Assembly: GCF_004379255.2 (NCBI RefSeq) | Contig: NC_056035.1 | Span: 39,002,773-39,066,772, forward strand | DNA from: Salvia splendens | Taxonomy: Eukaryota > Streptophyta > Magnoliopsida > Lamiales > Lamiaceae | DNA: 64,000 nt | Direction: 5' to 3' | Shown: piece by piece, positions 25,601 to 36,491 of the stretch | How the letters are laid out: every line of letters starts with the position of its first letter | Position numbering within the stretch: the stretch's first letter is position 1 | Position numbers and translations under genes: made by a program | The notes under the pieces: generated by a model | The model's database searches: none | What the model saw: only the letters and a program-made list of their open reading frames with translations | What the model was told of the DNA's origin: nothing

Positions 25601-25905
25601 AAGATGTTTATTTCATCAGACCAAAGACGAGTCCGGTCAAAGATGTTTATTTCATCAGACCAAAGACGAGTCCGGTCAAAGATGTTTATTTCATCAGACC
25701 AAAGACGAGTCCGGTCAAAGATGTTTATTTCATCAGACCAAAGACGAGTCCGGTCAAAGATGTTTATTTCATCAGACCAAAGACGAGTCCGGTCAAAGAT
25801 GTTTATTTCATCAGACCAAGGACCAAGTCCGGTCAAAGAAGTTTACTTCGTAAGACCAAGGACCAAGTCCGGTCAAAGAAGTTTACTTCATAAGACCGAG
25901 GACAA
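25601..25905 (+). repeat. 39-bp tandem array, six perfect copies plus degenerate ones
   Basis: The unit begins AAGATGTTTATTTCATCAGA and repeats at 25,601, 25,640, 25,679, 25,718, 25,757 and 25,796. Two degenerate copies follow to about 25,905. As 39 is divisible by three, the array stays open in frames on both strands and gives repeated 13-residue peptides. I regard those frames as artefacts of the repeat. Such satellites between pol and the 3' LTR are common in Tat/Ogre-type elements. Confidence 0.9.
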
Positions 25906-26038
25906 GTACGATGAAATTTTTTCGCTAAGCTGTAAATACAGTGTTAGAAGCGAAAACAAAATTTCATTTTTCAAATCTTGTTCGGCATACAACTCCGCTA
26001 CCCTACAAAATGGCGTTACGTTATTACAAAGGACTATT

Positions 26039-28893
26039 CTACTGTCCAGGGTTGCTGAAGTTAAGCCACCTATCTGCAAAATCCTCTGGAAGCCGAGTTC
26101 GGTTGTTCCGAGCAGATGAAGAATAAGCAGGTCGACGAGATGCTATCCTCGACCCAACGCCTCTTCCCCGAGCCCGAGAAGTCCTAACACCTCGGCGATG
26201 AAGAGTCTCTGCAATAAGCATCTGCTGATCTTGCTCGCTCATAGTCACAACTCCTCGGCGAATTTCAGTCCGTCCCTGTCTTGACGATTCCGGTTGCTCC
26301 TGAGCCCGTTCTCGTCTTGACGTTTCCGGCTGTTCCGGAGTTCGTTGTTGACTGGGAGTAGGATTTTGAACAAGGGAACCAGAGGCTTGATCTGGAGTGC
26401 GAGCATCTGTTGGCGGGAAATGCCTAAGGAATCTCCCGATTGAGGGACGCCGGGAAAGAATGATGTCGTACCGAGAAGCCCAGCGCCGCAATGATTTCAC
26501 AACTTGTTGGCAAGCCGAGCTCTCCAGCGCATTGTTCCTCCGGAGTACATGATATTCCTCCCACAGTTCGTCAACTCGACTCTGAACATCTGATATGGTC
26601 ACTCCCCCGCGCACACGGATGTAATCCTCGTACGCAGTCCTCTCAGCAATGGTCGTATTCAGCTCGGCCTCCAGATCCTTCTTATCGGACTCTAAGTCCT
26701 TATTATCGGCCTCCAGCTTCACTAAACGAGCCAGAAGCTCGTCATTCTTCGTCTGATCGGCTATAGCTCTTTTCTCAGCTTCGTCTAAAGCCGAAGAGTA
26801 CAGCCGTTTCCAGTGAAGTATCTCCATCTCCTTGAGTACAAAGCAGCTATATTAGTTCGGCAGCTGTACCGAGCAGATAGTAAAATACAACAGGAATAAA
26901 GGCGAGTACGAAAAGCTATACGAAGACAAGTGTAGAGAATTTTTCATTCACAAGAAAAATTTTTTACACTAGGAGGGCTTCAAGGCCATTTTACAAGGAA
27001 GAAACTAGACTAAGAGAAGGGAGACGAAATCATACTCCGCCAACTTCGTCTCCGGCTCCTGGGTCTGGTTCAGCTTCTTTCTCCTGAGCTACCTCAGCCT
27101 CGGCCTCGCATCCTGCCGGCCTCGCCTCCGCCTCCTGATCGGCTTCCTTCTCCGGATGCCCGGCCCGCTCGACTTCGGCCTCCAGCTCCAGCGGCTCGGC
27201 CTCACCCTCTCCGTTGTAAGTCGAAGCGGGTGAAACGGGTCCCACGGAGGCAAAGATAGCCTCCAGGTTCTCGTCCCGATCAGCTCGACAACTCCGGACT
27301 CGGTCTGCAGAAAGCAGGACCGAAGATGAAGCGAGCTCCTCAAGGAGCGGCAGATTCTGAAGCCGAGCTGCTATCTCTCGGCTGTACAGAGGCAGCACGA
27401 CGTCGGCCCCCTGCTCGCCCTTATCGGTAATTAGCCTTACCAGACTACCGACAAAGGCCGAGAACTGGCTACTCAAAAAGAGTTTCTCCGTGTAAACACG
27501 GAGAGCCTCCCCCTGGGCAGCCACGGCGGCAGCCTCCTTCAGAGCCTCCCGGTGCTTCGTCTGCTCTTGCAGGATGATGAGCTGGTTTTTGGCTGACCGG
27601 GCTTCATCCTGAGCCGAGATCCTAGCAGCTCGGGCCCTCTCAAATTTGGCCTCAGCCTGTTCGGCCAGACTACGAGCAAGATGCAACTTCTTCTGCATCT
27701 CCTCGTAGTCGTGGGATGCTTTGGAGAGCTCCACGGAGACGAGCTTGGCTCTCTGAAGATGAACAAGGAAAAAACTCAACAGAATGGCCATCAAAAAATG
27801 AGGAAAAGAAGCCAAGTCAGAAAGCTTACCTCCACAAAATTCGTCGGCCATTGAAAAGGCTCAGGGACGTGTTCCGGGATGTCTGCAACCACCTCGGAGA
27901 TGACCAGGTCTTTCCCCGGCACTCTTGGGGACTCATGAAATTTCCCCTTCCCTTTAGCCGAACACGACTCCGGCACTTTCGGATCCGAAGAAGAGGTTTT
28001 TTGCCTCTTCGGATTCTTCTCGGCTTCAGACGCCGAGCGAGGGGCTCTCTGCCTCTCCGGCTCCACAAGCTCGGAGGACTTTCGGATAGCCTTATTCAGC
28101 ATGTACACTGCCAAAAAGCAAGAAAGCAAAGTCAGATTTTCTTCGTTAAAGCAGTAGAGCATAAAGATAAAGAGAAATCCTCACCCTCGGCCTCTTCGTC
28201 CGAAGACGAGATGTCGAACACGACGTCGCCCTTGACGAGCTCAGACTCCGTGTATTGTTTCCTAACTATGGGAATCTTGTTGAGCTCGCCATCGAGCTCG
28301 TCCAACGGTTCAGGCCGAGGATGACGGATAACGGACTCCGGCCCTCTCCATGGAAAACTAGGAGCCGCGGTCCTATCATAGTAGAAGAAGCGGTTTTGCC
28401 ACTTCGGCCACTTCGTTTTACAAAAGGCCCTAAAGGGCTGTACAGGGATCAAGTAAAACCAAGACCCCTTCCTCTTAAATTGAAAGAATTTAAGGATCGC
28501 CTTCAAAGACAAATCCCTTCCTAACCTACGGAGTTCGGCAGCGAAGGCCGACAAGTGCCTCCAAGAGTTCGGAGTCACCTGGCCTAAAGGAAGCTGAAAA
28601 AAATCTAGTAAATCTATAAAGGCAGAAGGGAGGGGGAAACGAAGCCCGCATTCTAAGCTGGCCTCGTACACGGTGGCGTAACCCTCCGGCGGGGAGTCAG
28701 CCCTATGATCACCGTCAGGTACCACCGCCTTCCCCCCAGGAAAAAAGTATTTTTCGGGTAGGGATATCACAGTATCCTTACTCAAAATACTATGGAAATA
28801 CTCTACGGTCTTCTCCCCGGACTCTTTCCGGCCAGAAGACCCCTTACCGCCTCTCCTACCGCTACCCGACTCCGAAGAAGAAATAGAAGCCAT
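26039..28893 (-). CDS. Antisense spliced gene inside the retroelement (putative gypsy-type transposon domain plus coiled coil)
   Basis: It runs opposite to gag-pol. A four-exon model fits: 28893-28185, 28107-27830, 27752-27036, 26830-26039, with GT-AG ends and matching phases throughout, predicting 831 residues. Two introns are exactly 77 bases. If the third intron is not spliced, the protein stops at 27,030 with 569 residues. The N-terminal part (LRFPLPSAFIDLLDFF, then TPNSWRHLSAFAAEL) resembles the plant domain called putative gypsy-type transposon, which is common in antisense frames of Tat-type elements. Later come Glu/Lys/Ala-rich heptad-like coiled coils (ELSKASHDYEEMQKKL, KLEADNKDLESDKKDLEAEL), an acidic Glu/Ala/Pro region and an Arg-rich tail. 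The function is unknown. Its promoter would lie just inside the 3' LTR. The splice sites are inferred. Confidence 0.75.
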
Positions 28894-29212
28894 TTTCCTT
28901 ACTTTTTGAAGGTGAAGAAAGTCTGAAGAAGCTCTTGAAAGCGGAAGAAAATTTCTCGAGAAAGAGAGAGTATAGAAGACGCAACAGCAAAAGTGTTCAA
29001 ATGAGGAAGAAAGAGCATATTTATCAGATTCGGGAAAGATTTCGAGATCGTTGCGCTGTTTCGAATCCCACCTTTTCAGGATTCAACGGCCGGATTTTAC
29101 TGTCGCATTTAATGCAGGCACGCGCAAGGCACGTCCCCTGACGTCAGCCTCCCCCTTACCGTTATCCAGAATGCCGAAGTGACTCACCTCGCCGAAGTGA
29201 TTCACTTCGCTT
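28894..29212 (-). promoter_or_regulatory. Region upstream of the antisense gene, next to the 3' LTR
   Basis: These roughly 320 bases separate the antisense start codon from the polypurine tract. No frame in it is convincing. It must hold the antisense leader and perhaps its promoter. The TTCACTTCG/CCGAAGTGA words just before the tract are shared with other parts of the element. No core motif was recognised. Confidence 0.35.
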
Positions 29213-29226
29213 TTCGGGGGGGGTAG
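29213..29226 (+). other. Polypurine tract next to the 3' LTR
   Basis: A run of eight G followed by TAG lies directly before the 3' LTR (TGATGGGG at 29,227). This is the expected place for plus-strand priming. Confidence 0.75.
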
Positions 29227-29824
29227 TGATGGGGTACGAACTAAACCCTAATGGCAAGCCCAATAACAGTGACGGCCCATCAGCCCAGAGCCCAAGAAAG
29301 AGTATCTGTTCGGCACCAAAGAGTTCGGCACGACCAAAGAGTTCGGACTCAGCCTACAGCTCGGTAAAAGCCGACCAGTCAAGCTCTCCTCTCAGATCGG
29401 CAAGAGCTGATCGGTAAAGTCCAGCAGTTCGGTCTCAGCATTCGACCGAACTAGGAGTTAGTGGACTCATGAAAGGCCTCCACGACCTCCGCTATACCCA
29501 CGATCTATTTAGTGGTACGAAGCAGTTATTGAGCAGTTATTGCTCACCCACGATCTTGTTAGTGGGGCTGCAAACCACGATCTTAGTTCAATGTATAAAT
29601 AGAACTTAGATCAGATAGAAAAAGGTTAAGCTCTCTAGAGATAAAATATCATATAGCAAGTCTGTGTTGTAAGCTGTAATCCCAGATCAAGCAATACAAT
29701 CTTGCCCTCCCTTCTTCCCGTGGACGTAGATTTACTTCAGTAAATCGAACCACGTAAATTCTTTGTGTCGTAGTCTTTATTCTCTACCAGCATTTACTAA
29801 CATCAGAAATTCGCGCAATCATCA
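29227..29824 (+). repeat. 3' LTR of the Tat-type element
   Basis: It matches 18,805-19,402 without visible differences, including the TATA box (29,594-29,601). The host sequence resumes with the duplicated CGGCC. Confidence 0.95.
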
Positions 29825-29829
29825 CGGCC

Positions 29830-31863
29830 CAAAGTCAAATCTCATGAGTTCGAAGGAGTTTCAAAAAATGAGTTTGAAAATAGATAATGGAATGGGAGAT
29901 CATTTTTATATACTATTAATTTTATAATAAAATGAAGTAGTGGAATGCGAAGTCTACCTGTCATTTACAGTAAAAGTGAACTGAGACACCTAATCACGAA
30001 CGGACTAAATTGGTAAACCAACACTAATAATGATGGGCGGTGGGAGTAACTCGTAGGATCAGATATAGTAATAAAAAGATAGAGACATCATTGTGGCCGT
30101 TCTAGGAAATGACACACAAGAAATGGACGTACACCAGTTGAGGCTGCGTTGTCACAATATAAAATCGACTTATTACAAAATCGAATTTAATAAAAGTTTT
30201 CTCATGGCATGACAGAATTGTTTGTCGACCCTCTAATTCCACCTAGATTCGTTATTGATTGCCATTGCCACCATTAGCCGCCTACAAAACAATACTCCCT
30301 CCGTCCCGGACTACTTGCACTTATTTCCTTTCTGGGCGTCCCAAGTTATTTGCACTATTTCCATTTTTAGTAAAAATTTTCACTTACAGCCGTAATATTT
30401 GACTTTGCTATACACTCATTCCTTAATCTCCGTGCCGAAAATGAAACGTGCGAGTAGTGCGGGACGGAGGGAGTATTTTTTTACATGATGATTTACTATA
30501 ATTAAAAATGTATTTTCCAATACAAACTTACTTTTATGTTATTTCAATAATCTTTGCATGCATAATTCTCCTCACACAAAGATGTGTATATAACTATAGT
30601 TGTGTCATGTATTAATGCCGCCATGGAAATCATCATCTTCATGTGTCAATTTAATCCAATAAGATATTGGACATGTGTCAATTTTAGTTTAAAGGTAATT
30701 TTCGATGACATGAAGCATAGTTAGCAACCCCTTTTAGTGTCAGCCTAACAAAACTAATTCAACCAAAAATAACATTCAAATAATTATTGTGCTAAAATTT
30801 GAAATAACAAAAAAAAAACACATTGCTTAAGGCTAAGTTTGTGTGTCCATCTCAAACTCAAAACCCAAAAATATTCCCTTGTCAATATTGTGTTATCTGT
30901 GATTTTGAAGAGTAATGTAGTATATTTTGTCGCTCTAAAAGAAGCACAAAAAAAATTCATTTAACTTAAATATATTAATCATTTAGTGAGTTGAAATTGC
31001 GCAAAATTATTTTAGACCAAATTGGATCAACGAGAGGAAGAAGTGTATAATTGGAATGTGAAGTGCACGTGTTTCAAGATCCAGCGACATAAGTTGACCC
31101 GGCCATGTACGCGCTCCCCATCTCTATTAAAACACGCTTTTTTACTTTTTGTCGCTTAAAATACGTCCAATTTGATAAGATCATTTAATTACACATCTTT
31201 TATTTATCTCTAGTAATTTTATAATTTTAAAATTAAATATAAAATTATAAATTTATTTTTTTCATAATAACAAACTACATTATTCAATTTCGAGTGTTAG
31301 TTAAAACAACTCGGAATTCATATGAAATGACCTGGTGTTGTTGGCACGTCATATTTGATTTTGCTATACCAAAATATTTTGACCATTGTGAGACAATTGT
31401 AAAAAATTAAATCACGAAATAGTAATTAATGAATTAGTACTTAATTTAGTTGGGACACGAAGTGAATATGATTTTATATCTTACTAATATTTCCGAGAAG
31501 GTTAGTTACCTTTTACTTCATGAATCATCAAAATTTAGTTCATTAGTAAAAATAACTCTTTAGTCTATACAATCCAGGTACACAAAATATGAAAAGGTTC
31601 TCGAAAAGTTAAATGAGTTGACTAGATGGTCAGACAGACAGAGGACAAAACCCATAGCTTGAACGAACTGGAGAATAGTCTCCAGATTTGGTAGCTTTAT
31701 CTTTGAGTGAATTGTCTGTTTTTGTGCTGATGTCGGTTTGTTGATTAGATTTTTTAGGTTGTTGTTGTTGGGATTTTATCTTGAACCACCTTATTTTTGT
31801 TTTTGGCTTGGTTTTGTTTTAGCTGCTTGGTTGGCTGCTTTTGTTTCTATTTATTCTTTGTAT
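29830..31863. other. Intergenic region between two LTR elements
   Basis: It is AT-rich and contains one MITE (30,293-30,475). The last 150 bases (about 31,715-31,863) are T/G-rich with a chance open frame of hydrophobic residues that I do not recognise. I see no gene. Confidence 0.45.
30293..30475. mobile_element. Stowaway-like MITE (about 183 bp)
   Basis: The termini TACTCCCTCCGTCCC and GGGACGGAGGGAGTA are perfect inverted repeats with TA target duplication. The interior has no coding capacity. Confidence 0.85.
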
Positions 31864-31868
31864 CAAGT

Positions 31869-32142
31869 TGATACGACCCTCACCAATAGAGCTCCGCTCG
31901 ATGGCGAAGAAGCTGCATGAGCTCATGCAGCTCTGGATGAGTCCAAAGAAGGAGAGAAGAGGGAGACGAAGGCATGAGGCCGACCCAAGAACCGATGGTC
32001 CAAGAAAGATCGACCAAAGAGAGCAGCTTCTCGGCCCGCCAAGTATCGGGACTTCGTCAGCTATTAGAGATAGACATGCATGGAATTTTTTTGATTTCTT
32101 TTTGAATTATTTCCTTATTTTTTGATTTTTTTGATTTCTTTT
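31869..32142 (+). repeat. Truncated 5' LTR of the chromovirus-like element
   Basis: It matches the first part of the LTR at 36,492 (TGATACGACCCTCACCAATA) with several substitutions and small indels. Similarity stops near 32,130. Short T-rich duplicated pieces and a 57-bp segment also found at about 37,242 then follow. Confidence 0.8.
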
Positions 32143-32202
32143 TGCCATTTTTCAAATAATGTATAAATTTTCCTTATTTAACCTTCAACTACAAGTAGCA
32201 AA

Positions 32203-33110
32203 GACCGCAGTTGGGAGGATTTTCTTCTAGATATCAAGCGTCGTTTCGACCCCGACCTTTATGAAGATTACGTCGGTCGCCTTGCAGCGCTGCAACAGAC
32301 GGGATCCTTGGACGATTATCTTGGGGAATTCGTCCCAATTCTTGCGAAGGTATCTAACGTGGGTGATGACACCCTCACATCGCTTTTCATCGAGGGTCTT
32401 GTTCCATCGCTGAAGCATGAACTCCTCACCCGTCGGCCTTCCTCCTTAACCGACGCCATGGCTTTGGCCCAGCAGTTAGATGCGTTCCGTCCCATCTCAG
32501 CCACAACAGCAGTAACGCCCAGCAAGCCACAGTGGCAGCGGCGCCACCTGCGCCCTCAGGCAGCAGCTTCCGCGGGGGGTCCCAAATCGGATAGTGAGGA
32601 GGAGGAGACGAATGCGGATAATCTCAGCGATGACGGGGCGAATATGACGATCACAGGAGATGTTTCGCGCATACTAGTCATTGGACCAAAAATAAAGCTG
32701 CGCTCAATCCGTCTCACCGGGTACATAAGGGACTCCCCACTCTCGGTCCTGATCGACGGAGGTAGCACGCACAACCTTATCAAACCATCTGTCGCTGATA
32801 AATTATGCCTTCCCCTCCATGTGATCTCACCGTTTCGGGTTTTTTCGGGAATGGAGCTTTTAAGCGGTGTGATTACGTGAGTTTGCTCACACCAATTTCA
32901 CTACAGGGACACTCTTTTGATATCGATCTGTTCCTTTTACAAGTCGAAGGGCCGGATGTAGTACTGGGTGTTCAATGGCTTCAGGACTTAGACGACGTCA
33001 CAAAGAATTACAAGACTCTACAGATGAGCTCGAGTCTGGGCCGGTTTGTTTACAGGGCGAAGATGGACCCCCTCATCAAATCTCGTACAATGGATTGTTC
33101 TCGTTGATAG
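32203..33110 (+). pseudogene. Gag-protease remnant of the chromovirus-like element
   Basis: It encodes a Gag-like stretch (FDPDLYEDYVGRLAALQQT, LVPSLKHELLTRRP) followed by a retropepsin with Asp-Gly-Gly-Ser in place of the usual Asp-Thr/Ser-Gly (LSVLIDGGSTHNLI). The N-terminus is missing, because the frame begins abruptly after the truncated LTR. Frameshifts separate the pieces at about 32,225 and 32,870. It is non-functional as read. Confidence 0.8.
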
Positions 33111-33199
33111 GTCAGAAGCCGGAGTCCCAGGTGTTTGAACTCGTCCACGTTGACCGTTCAACATAGACCGACCAGGCCGCGGTCCTGCAGGTAAATCCC

Positions 33200-36100
33200 C
33201 TGTTGACAGACTCTCTAGCAAATTTTGAACAAGTGTTTGCCGTCCCCGCAGGCCTACCACCGGCTCTTAGCTGGGATCACCGCATCCATCTTCCTCAGTC
33301 GACGAGGCCCATAAACGTCAAACCGTACCGCTACCTAGGGGTGAGCAAAAAAACCGGAAACCGAATATCCGAACCGAACCAAACCGAAATTTTGAAATTC
33401 GGTTCGGTTTTTCCGGTTTTTCGGTTCGGTTCGGTTTTAAAAATAAAAAAAAAATTTGATTTTTCGATTCGGTCCGGTTCGGTTTTAAAATTTAGGATCG
33501 GTTTTAAAAAAACCGAATTATATATATATATTCTATTAATTTAATATATTATATTATATATAATATATATATTCTTTTAATATATTCAACTATATAATAT
33601 ATATTATATGTATTATTAATTTTATATTATATAAATATTCTATTAGTATATATAAAATAAAATAAAATACACATATATAAATATATATTTATATTATATT
33701 TATTTTTTTCAGGTTTTTCGATTTTTTTCGGGTTTTTCGGTTTTGTTCGGGTTTTTTGATTTTTTAAGTTCGGTTTTCAGTTTTTCGGTTTCGGTTTTTT
33801 AGTTTTTCGGGTTCGGTTCGGTTTGGATTTTGAACTAAATTCGGTTTTTCGGTCTTGGCAAAAAACCGAACCGAAACCCGAATGCACACCCCTACCGCTA
33901 CCCTTACTTCCAAAAGGCAGAAATCGAGAACTAGGTTCGCGACATGCTCCAACAAGGCGTGATACAGCCCAGCACGAGCCCCTTCTAGTTGTCGGTTCTC
34001 TTGGTCCGAAAAAATGATGGTTCTTTCTGCCTTTGTGTGGATTAGTGCGCTCTGAACGCGGCAACAACACCAAATCATTTCCCGATTCCTACAGCGAACG
34101 AGCTTTTTGACGAACTCCATGCAGCTCGAATTTTTTCCAAATTGGACCTCCGATCAGGGTACCATCAGATTAGGATGCATGTGGATGACATCCATAAGAA
34201 TGCTTTCCGTACCCACGACGGCCATTTTGAGTTTCTCGTCATGCCCTTCGGGCTAACAAATGCTTCGTCGACTTCCAAACGGCCATGAATATCATCTTTC
34301 AGTCGTTCTTTGAAAATTTGTGATAGTCTTCTTCGATGACATCTTAGTCTACAGCAACAATATGGACGACCACATCCACCATATCACAGAGGTCCTCTCC
34401 ACGCTCCACACTAACTCATTCTTTATAAAGCAGTCCAAGTGCGCTTTCGGAGTGGCCTCTATTGATTATCTTGGCCATATCATCGCAGCAGGCGAGCTAC
34501 GCGCCGACCCGGCAAAGATCAAGGCCATGACAGATTGGCCGACATCGTCTAATGTGAAGCAGCTTCGGGGTTTTCTAGGTTTGACCGGGTATTATCGACG
34601 CTTCGTCAAGAACTATTCGCTGATTGCTGCTCCTTTAACGGAACTATTGAAGAAGGATTCATTTTTATGGTCCGACGTCGCAGCCAACAGTTTCGAAGAG
34701 TTGAAGGCGGCGATGAGCTCCACGTCTGTCTTGCGCCTCCCAGAGTTTTCTGATACATTTGTGGTCGAGCGGACGCGTCTGACCATGGGATCGGCGCAGT
34801 GTTAATGCAACAAAATCATCCCATTGCTTATTTCAGCAAGAAGTTGGGACCACGAAGGCGCCTCGCCTTGATGTATCACAAAGAACTTTACGCCATAGTA
34901 GAGCCAGTACAAAAATGGCGTCAGTATTTGTTGGGTCGCGAGTTCATTATTCGGAGTGATCAGCGCAGTTTGAAGGAGCTTTTGTCGCAAATTGTGCAAA
35001 CGCCGGACCAACAATTTTATGTGCGCAAACTAATGGGGTTTAAGTTCACCATTGAATACAAAACTGGCGCATCCAACAAAGTGGCCGATGCTCTTTCACG
35101 TCAATGCGACGACACTAGGACCGACCTGCCACATATGCTATCCCTTTATGCGCGCCCAATGCCGGCGGTTTTTGAGATGCTCAGGGCAGAAAATTCTTCA
35201 CTCCAAGACATGGTTCAGTTGCATGAGTTGGTTGCGGCAGGGAAGGCGCCGAAACACGTCTCAGTGGCAGAGGGGTTGTTGTATTTCAAACGGCGTTTGT
35301 TTGTTACTCGTGACAACGGTTTGTAAGGTAATTTTGTAGGAATGTCACGATGCGCCGACAGCAGGACACCCAGGGGAACGTAGGACCTTTGTGCGAGTGG
35401 CATCCCTGTTCTATTGGCCGGGAATGCGTCGGGATGTTAAGGAATATGTGGTGGCATGCTTCACCTGTCAGGCTACGAAGTACATTCGCGATAAACCGAA
35501 CGGACTCATTCAACCTCTGCCAATCCCATATATGGTGTGGGAAGCAGCGTCCTCTTTCGGTTACACGACGATTATGGTGGTGGTGGAACGCCTAACGAAG
35601 TATGCTCACTTTGGTGCTTTGAAAGGTGGTTTTGATCCTACGACCGTCACGCGTCTTTTTTTCGACACAGTGATGAAGTTACATGGGTTTCCCAAAAAGC
35701 TCTTATCGGATCGAGATTCTATTTTCATGAGTGAATTTTGGGACGAGTTGCTTTCGCTCAGCGGTACTAAGTTGCAGTTTACTACAGCTTACCACCCGCA
35801 AACGGACGGCCAGTCAGAAGTAACGAACCGCGCCTTGGAGCAGTATCTGAGGGTGTTCGTGTATGAACGACCCAAATGCTGGTTTGCTCTGTTGCCGTGG
35901 GTTGAGCTGGCTCTCAATTGCAGCCTCAACTCCAACATCGGCATGTCGCCCTTCCAAGCTCTTTACGGGGGAACCACCTAGTTTGTTCGATACATATGTG
36001 CGACCGTCGCACAATAAAGAGGCGGCGGAATTGTTGGATGAGTGTGAGGAGACGTTGCGGGCTTTGAAACGCGGCATTCACCAGGCTCAACTCTCAATGG

Positions 36101-36480
36101 CGGAATTCGCGAACCAAAAACGGAATGATGTGGAGTTCAACGTAGGAGATTCCGTCTTGCTTAAGCTCCAGCCGTACAGGCAGAAATCGGTGGGGAAACC
36201 ATTATCCAACACAACGTTTTCTACGTTTCGCTCCTTAAAGCATTCGTCCCAGGCACAACAGTGGGCATAGCCTTACCGTCGGAGTTCAATCGGAGTTAGC
36301 CATGTGATACGCCAGTGGAGGTGACAGGTCGGCGTACGGTCTTGGTGAATAAAATTCCACAAGTTCTGTGACTTGTGCGATGGTCGGCCGACGCTGATGG
36401 ATCCCCCCTCTTGGGTGGCGGAGGAGTTGTTGCGTTCTCATTTTCCTCATCTACGCCTTGAGGACAAGGTCGTTGCTAAG
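33200..36480 (+). pseudogene. Pol remnant (RT, RNase H, integrase, chromodomain-like end)
   Basis: Pieces in several frames are recognisable. The RT start runs to 33,335 and resumes at 33,903 after the inserted MITE. The RT core at 34,320 has FFDDILVYS, and then HIIAAGELRADPAKI and LRGFLGLTGYYRRFVKNYS. RNase H is at 34,799-35,100 (GASNKVADALSRQ). Integrase lies at about 35,390-35,980 (FYWPGMRRDVKEYV, SDRDSIFMSEFW, TAYHPQTDGQSEVTNR). The tail has FNVGDSVLLKLQPYRQ, then WVAEELLRSHFPHL, which suggests a chromodomain-type end. Many stops and frameshifts are present, so it is dead. Confidence 0.85.
33336..33894. mobile_element. hAT-type MITE inserted in the RT region (559 bp)
   Basis: The terminal inverted repeats are TAGGGGTG and CACCCCTA. 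An 8-bp target duplication CCGCTACC sits at 33,328-33,335 and 33,895-33,902, as expected for hAT. The interior is a long imperfect foldback of AACCGAA/TTCGGTT words around an AT-only core (33,515-33,700). RT coding resumes in phase right after the second duplication copy. Confidence 0.88.
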
Positions 36481-36491
36481 GGAGAGGGAGT

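Larger units (their letters stand above)
18805..29824 (+). mobile_element. Complete Ty3/gypsy LTR retrotransposon, Tat-type, about 11.0 kb
   Basis: It has two direct LTRs of 598 bp, starting TGATGGGG and ending ATCATCA, that look identical and have the same length. A 5-bp target duplication CGGCC flanks it (18,800-18,804 and 29,825-29,829). Inside, in order, are a primer-binding site right after the LTR, gag-protease, and pol with reverse transcriptase, RNase H, a second archaeal-type RNase H and integrase. Then come two tandem-repeat arrays, an antisense spliced gene and a G-run polypurine tract. The second RNase H plus the antisense gene in the 3' part are hallmarks of the Tat lineage (Ogre/Retand/Grande relatives). 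No stop or frameshift disrupts the two main frames, so the copy looks young and possibly autonomous. Confidence 0.95.

Noticed and set aside
25576..26119. Repetitive frames on both strands over the 39-bp array (MFISSDQRRVRSK units and their reverse)
   Set aside because: They exist only because the repeat unit is divisible by three and has no stop. No start context or homology supports translation.
31738..31920. Hydrophobic 60-codon frame running into the chromovirus-like LTR
   Set aside because: It crosses the LTR boundary and target duplication, so it cannot be an original gene, and the residues look like chance reading of T/G-rich DNA.
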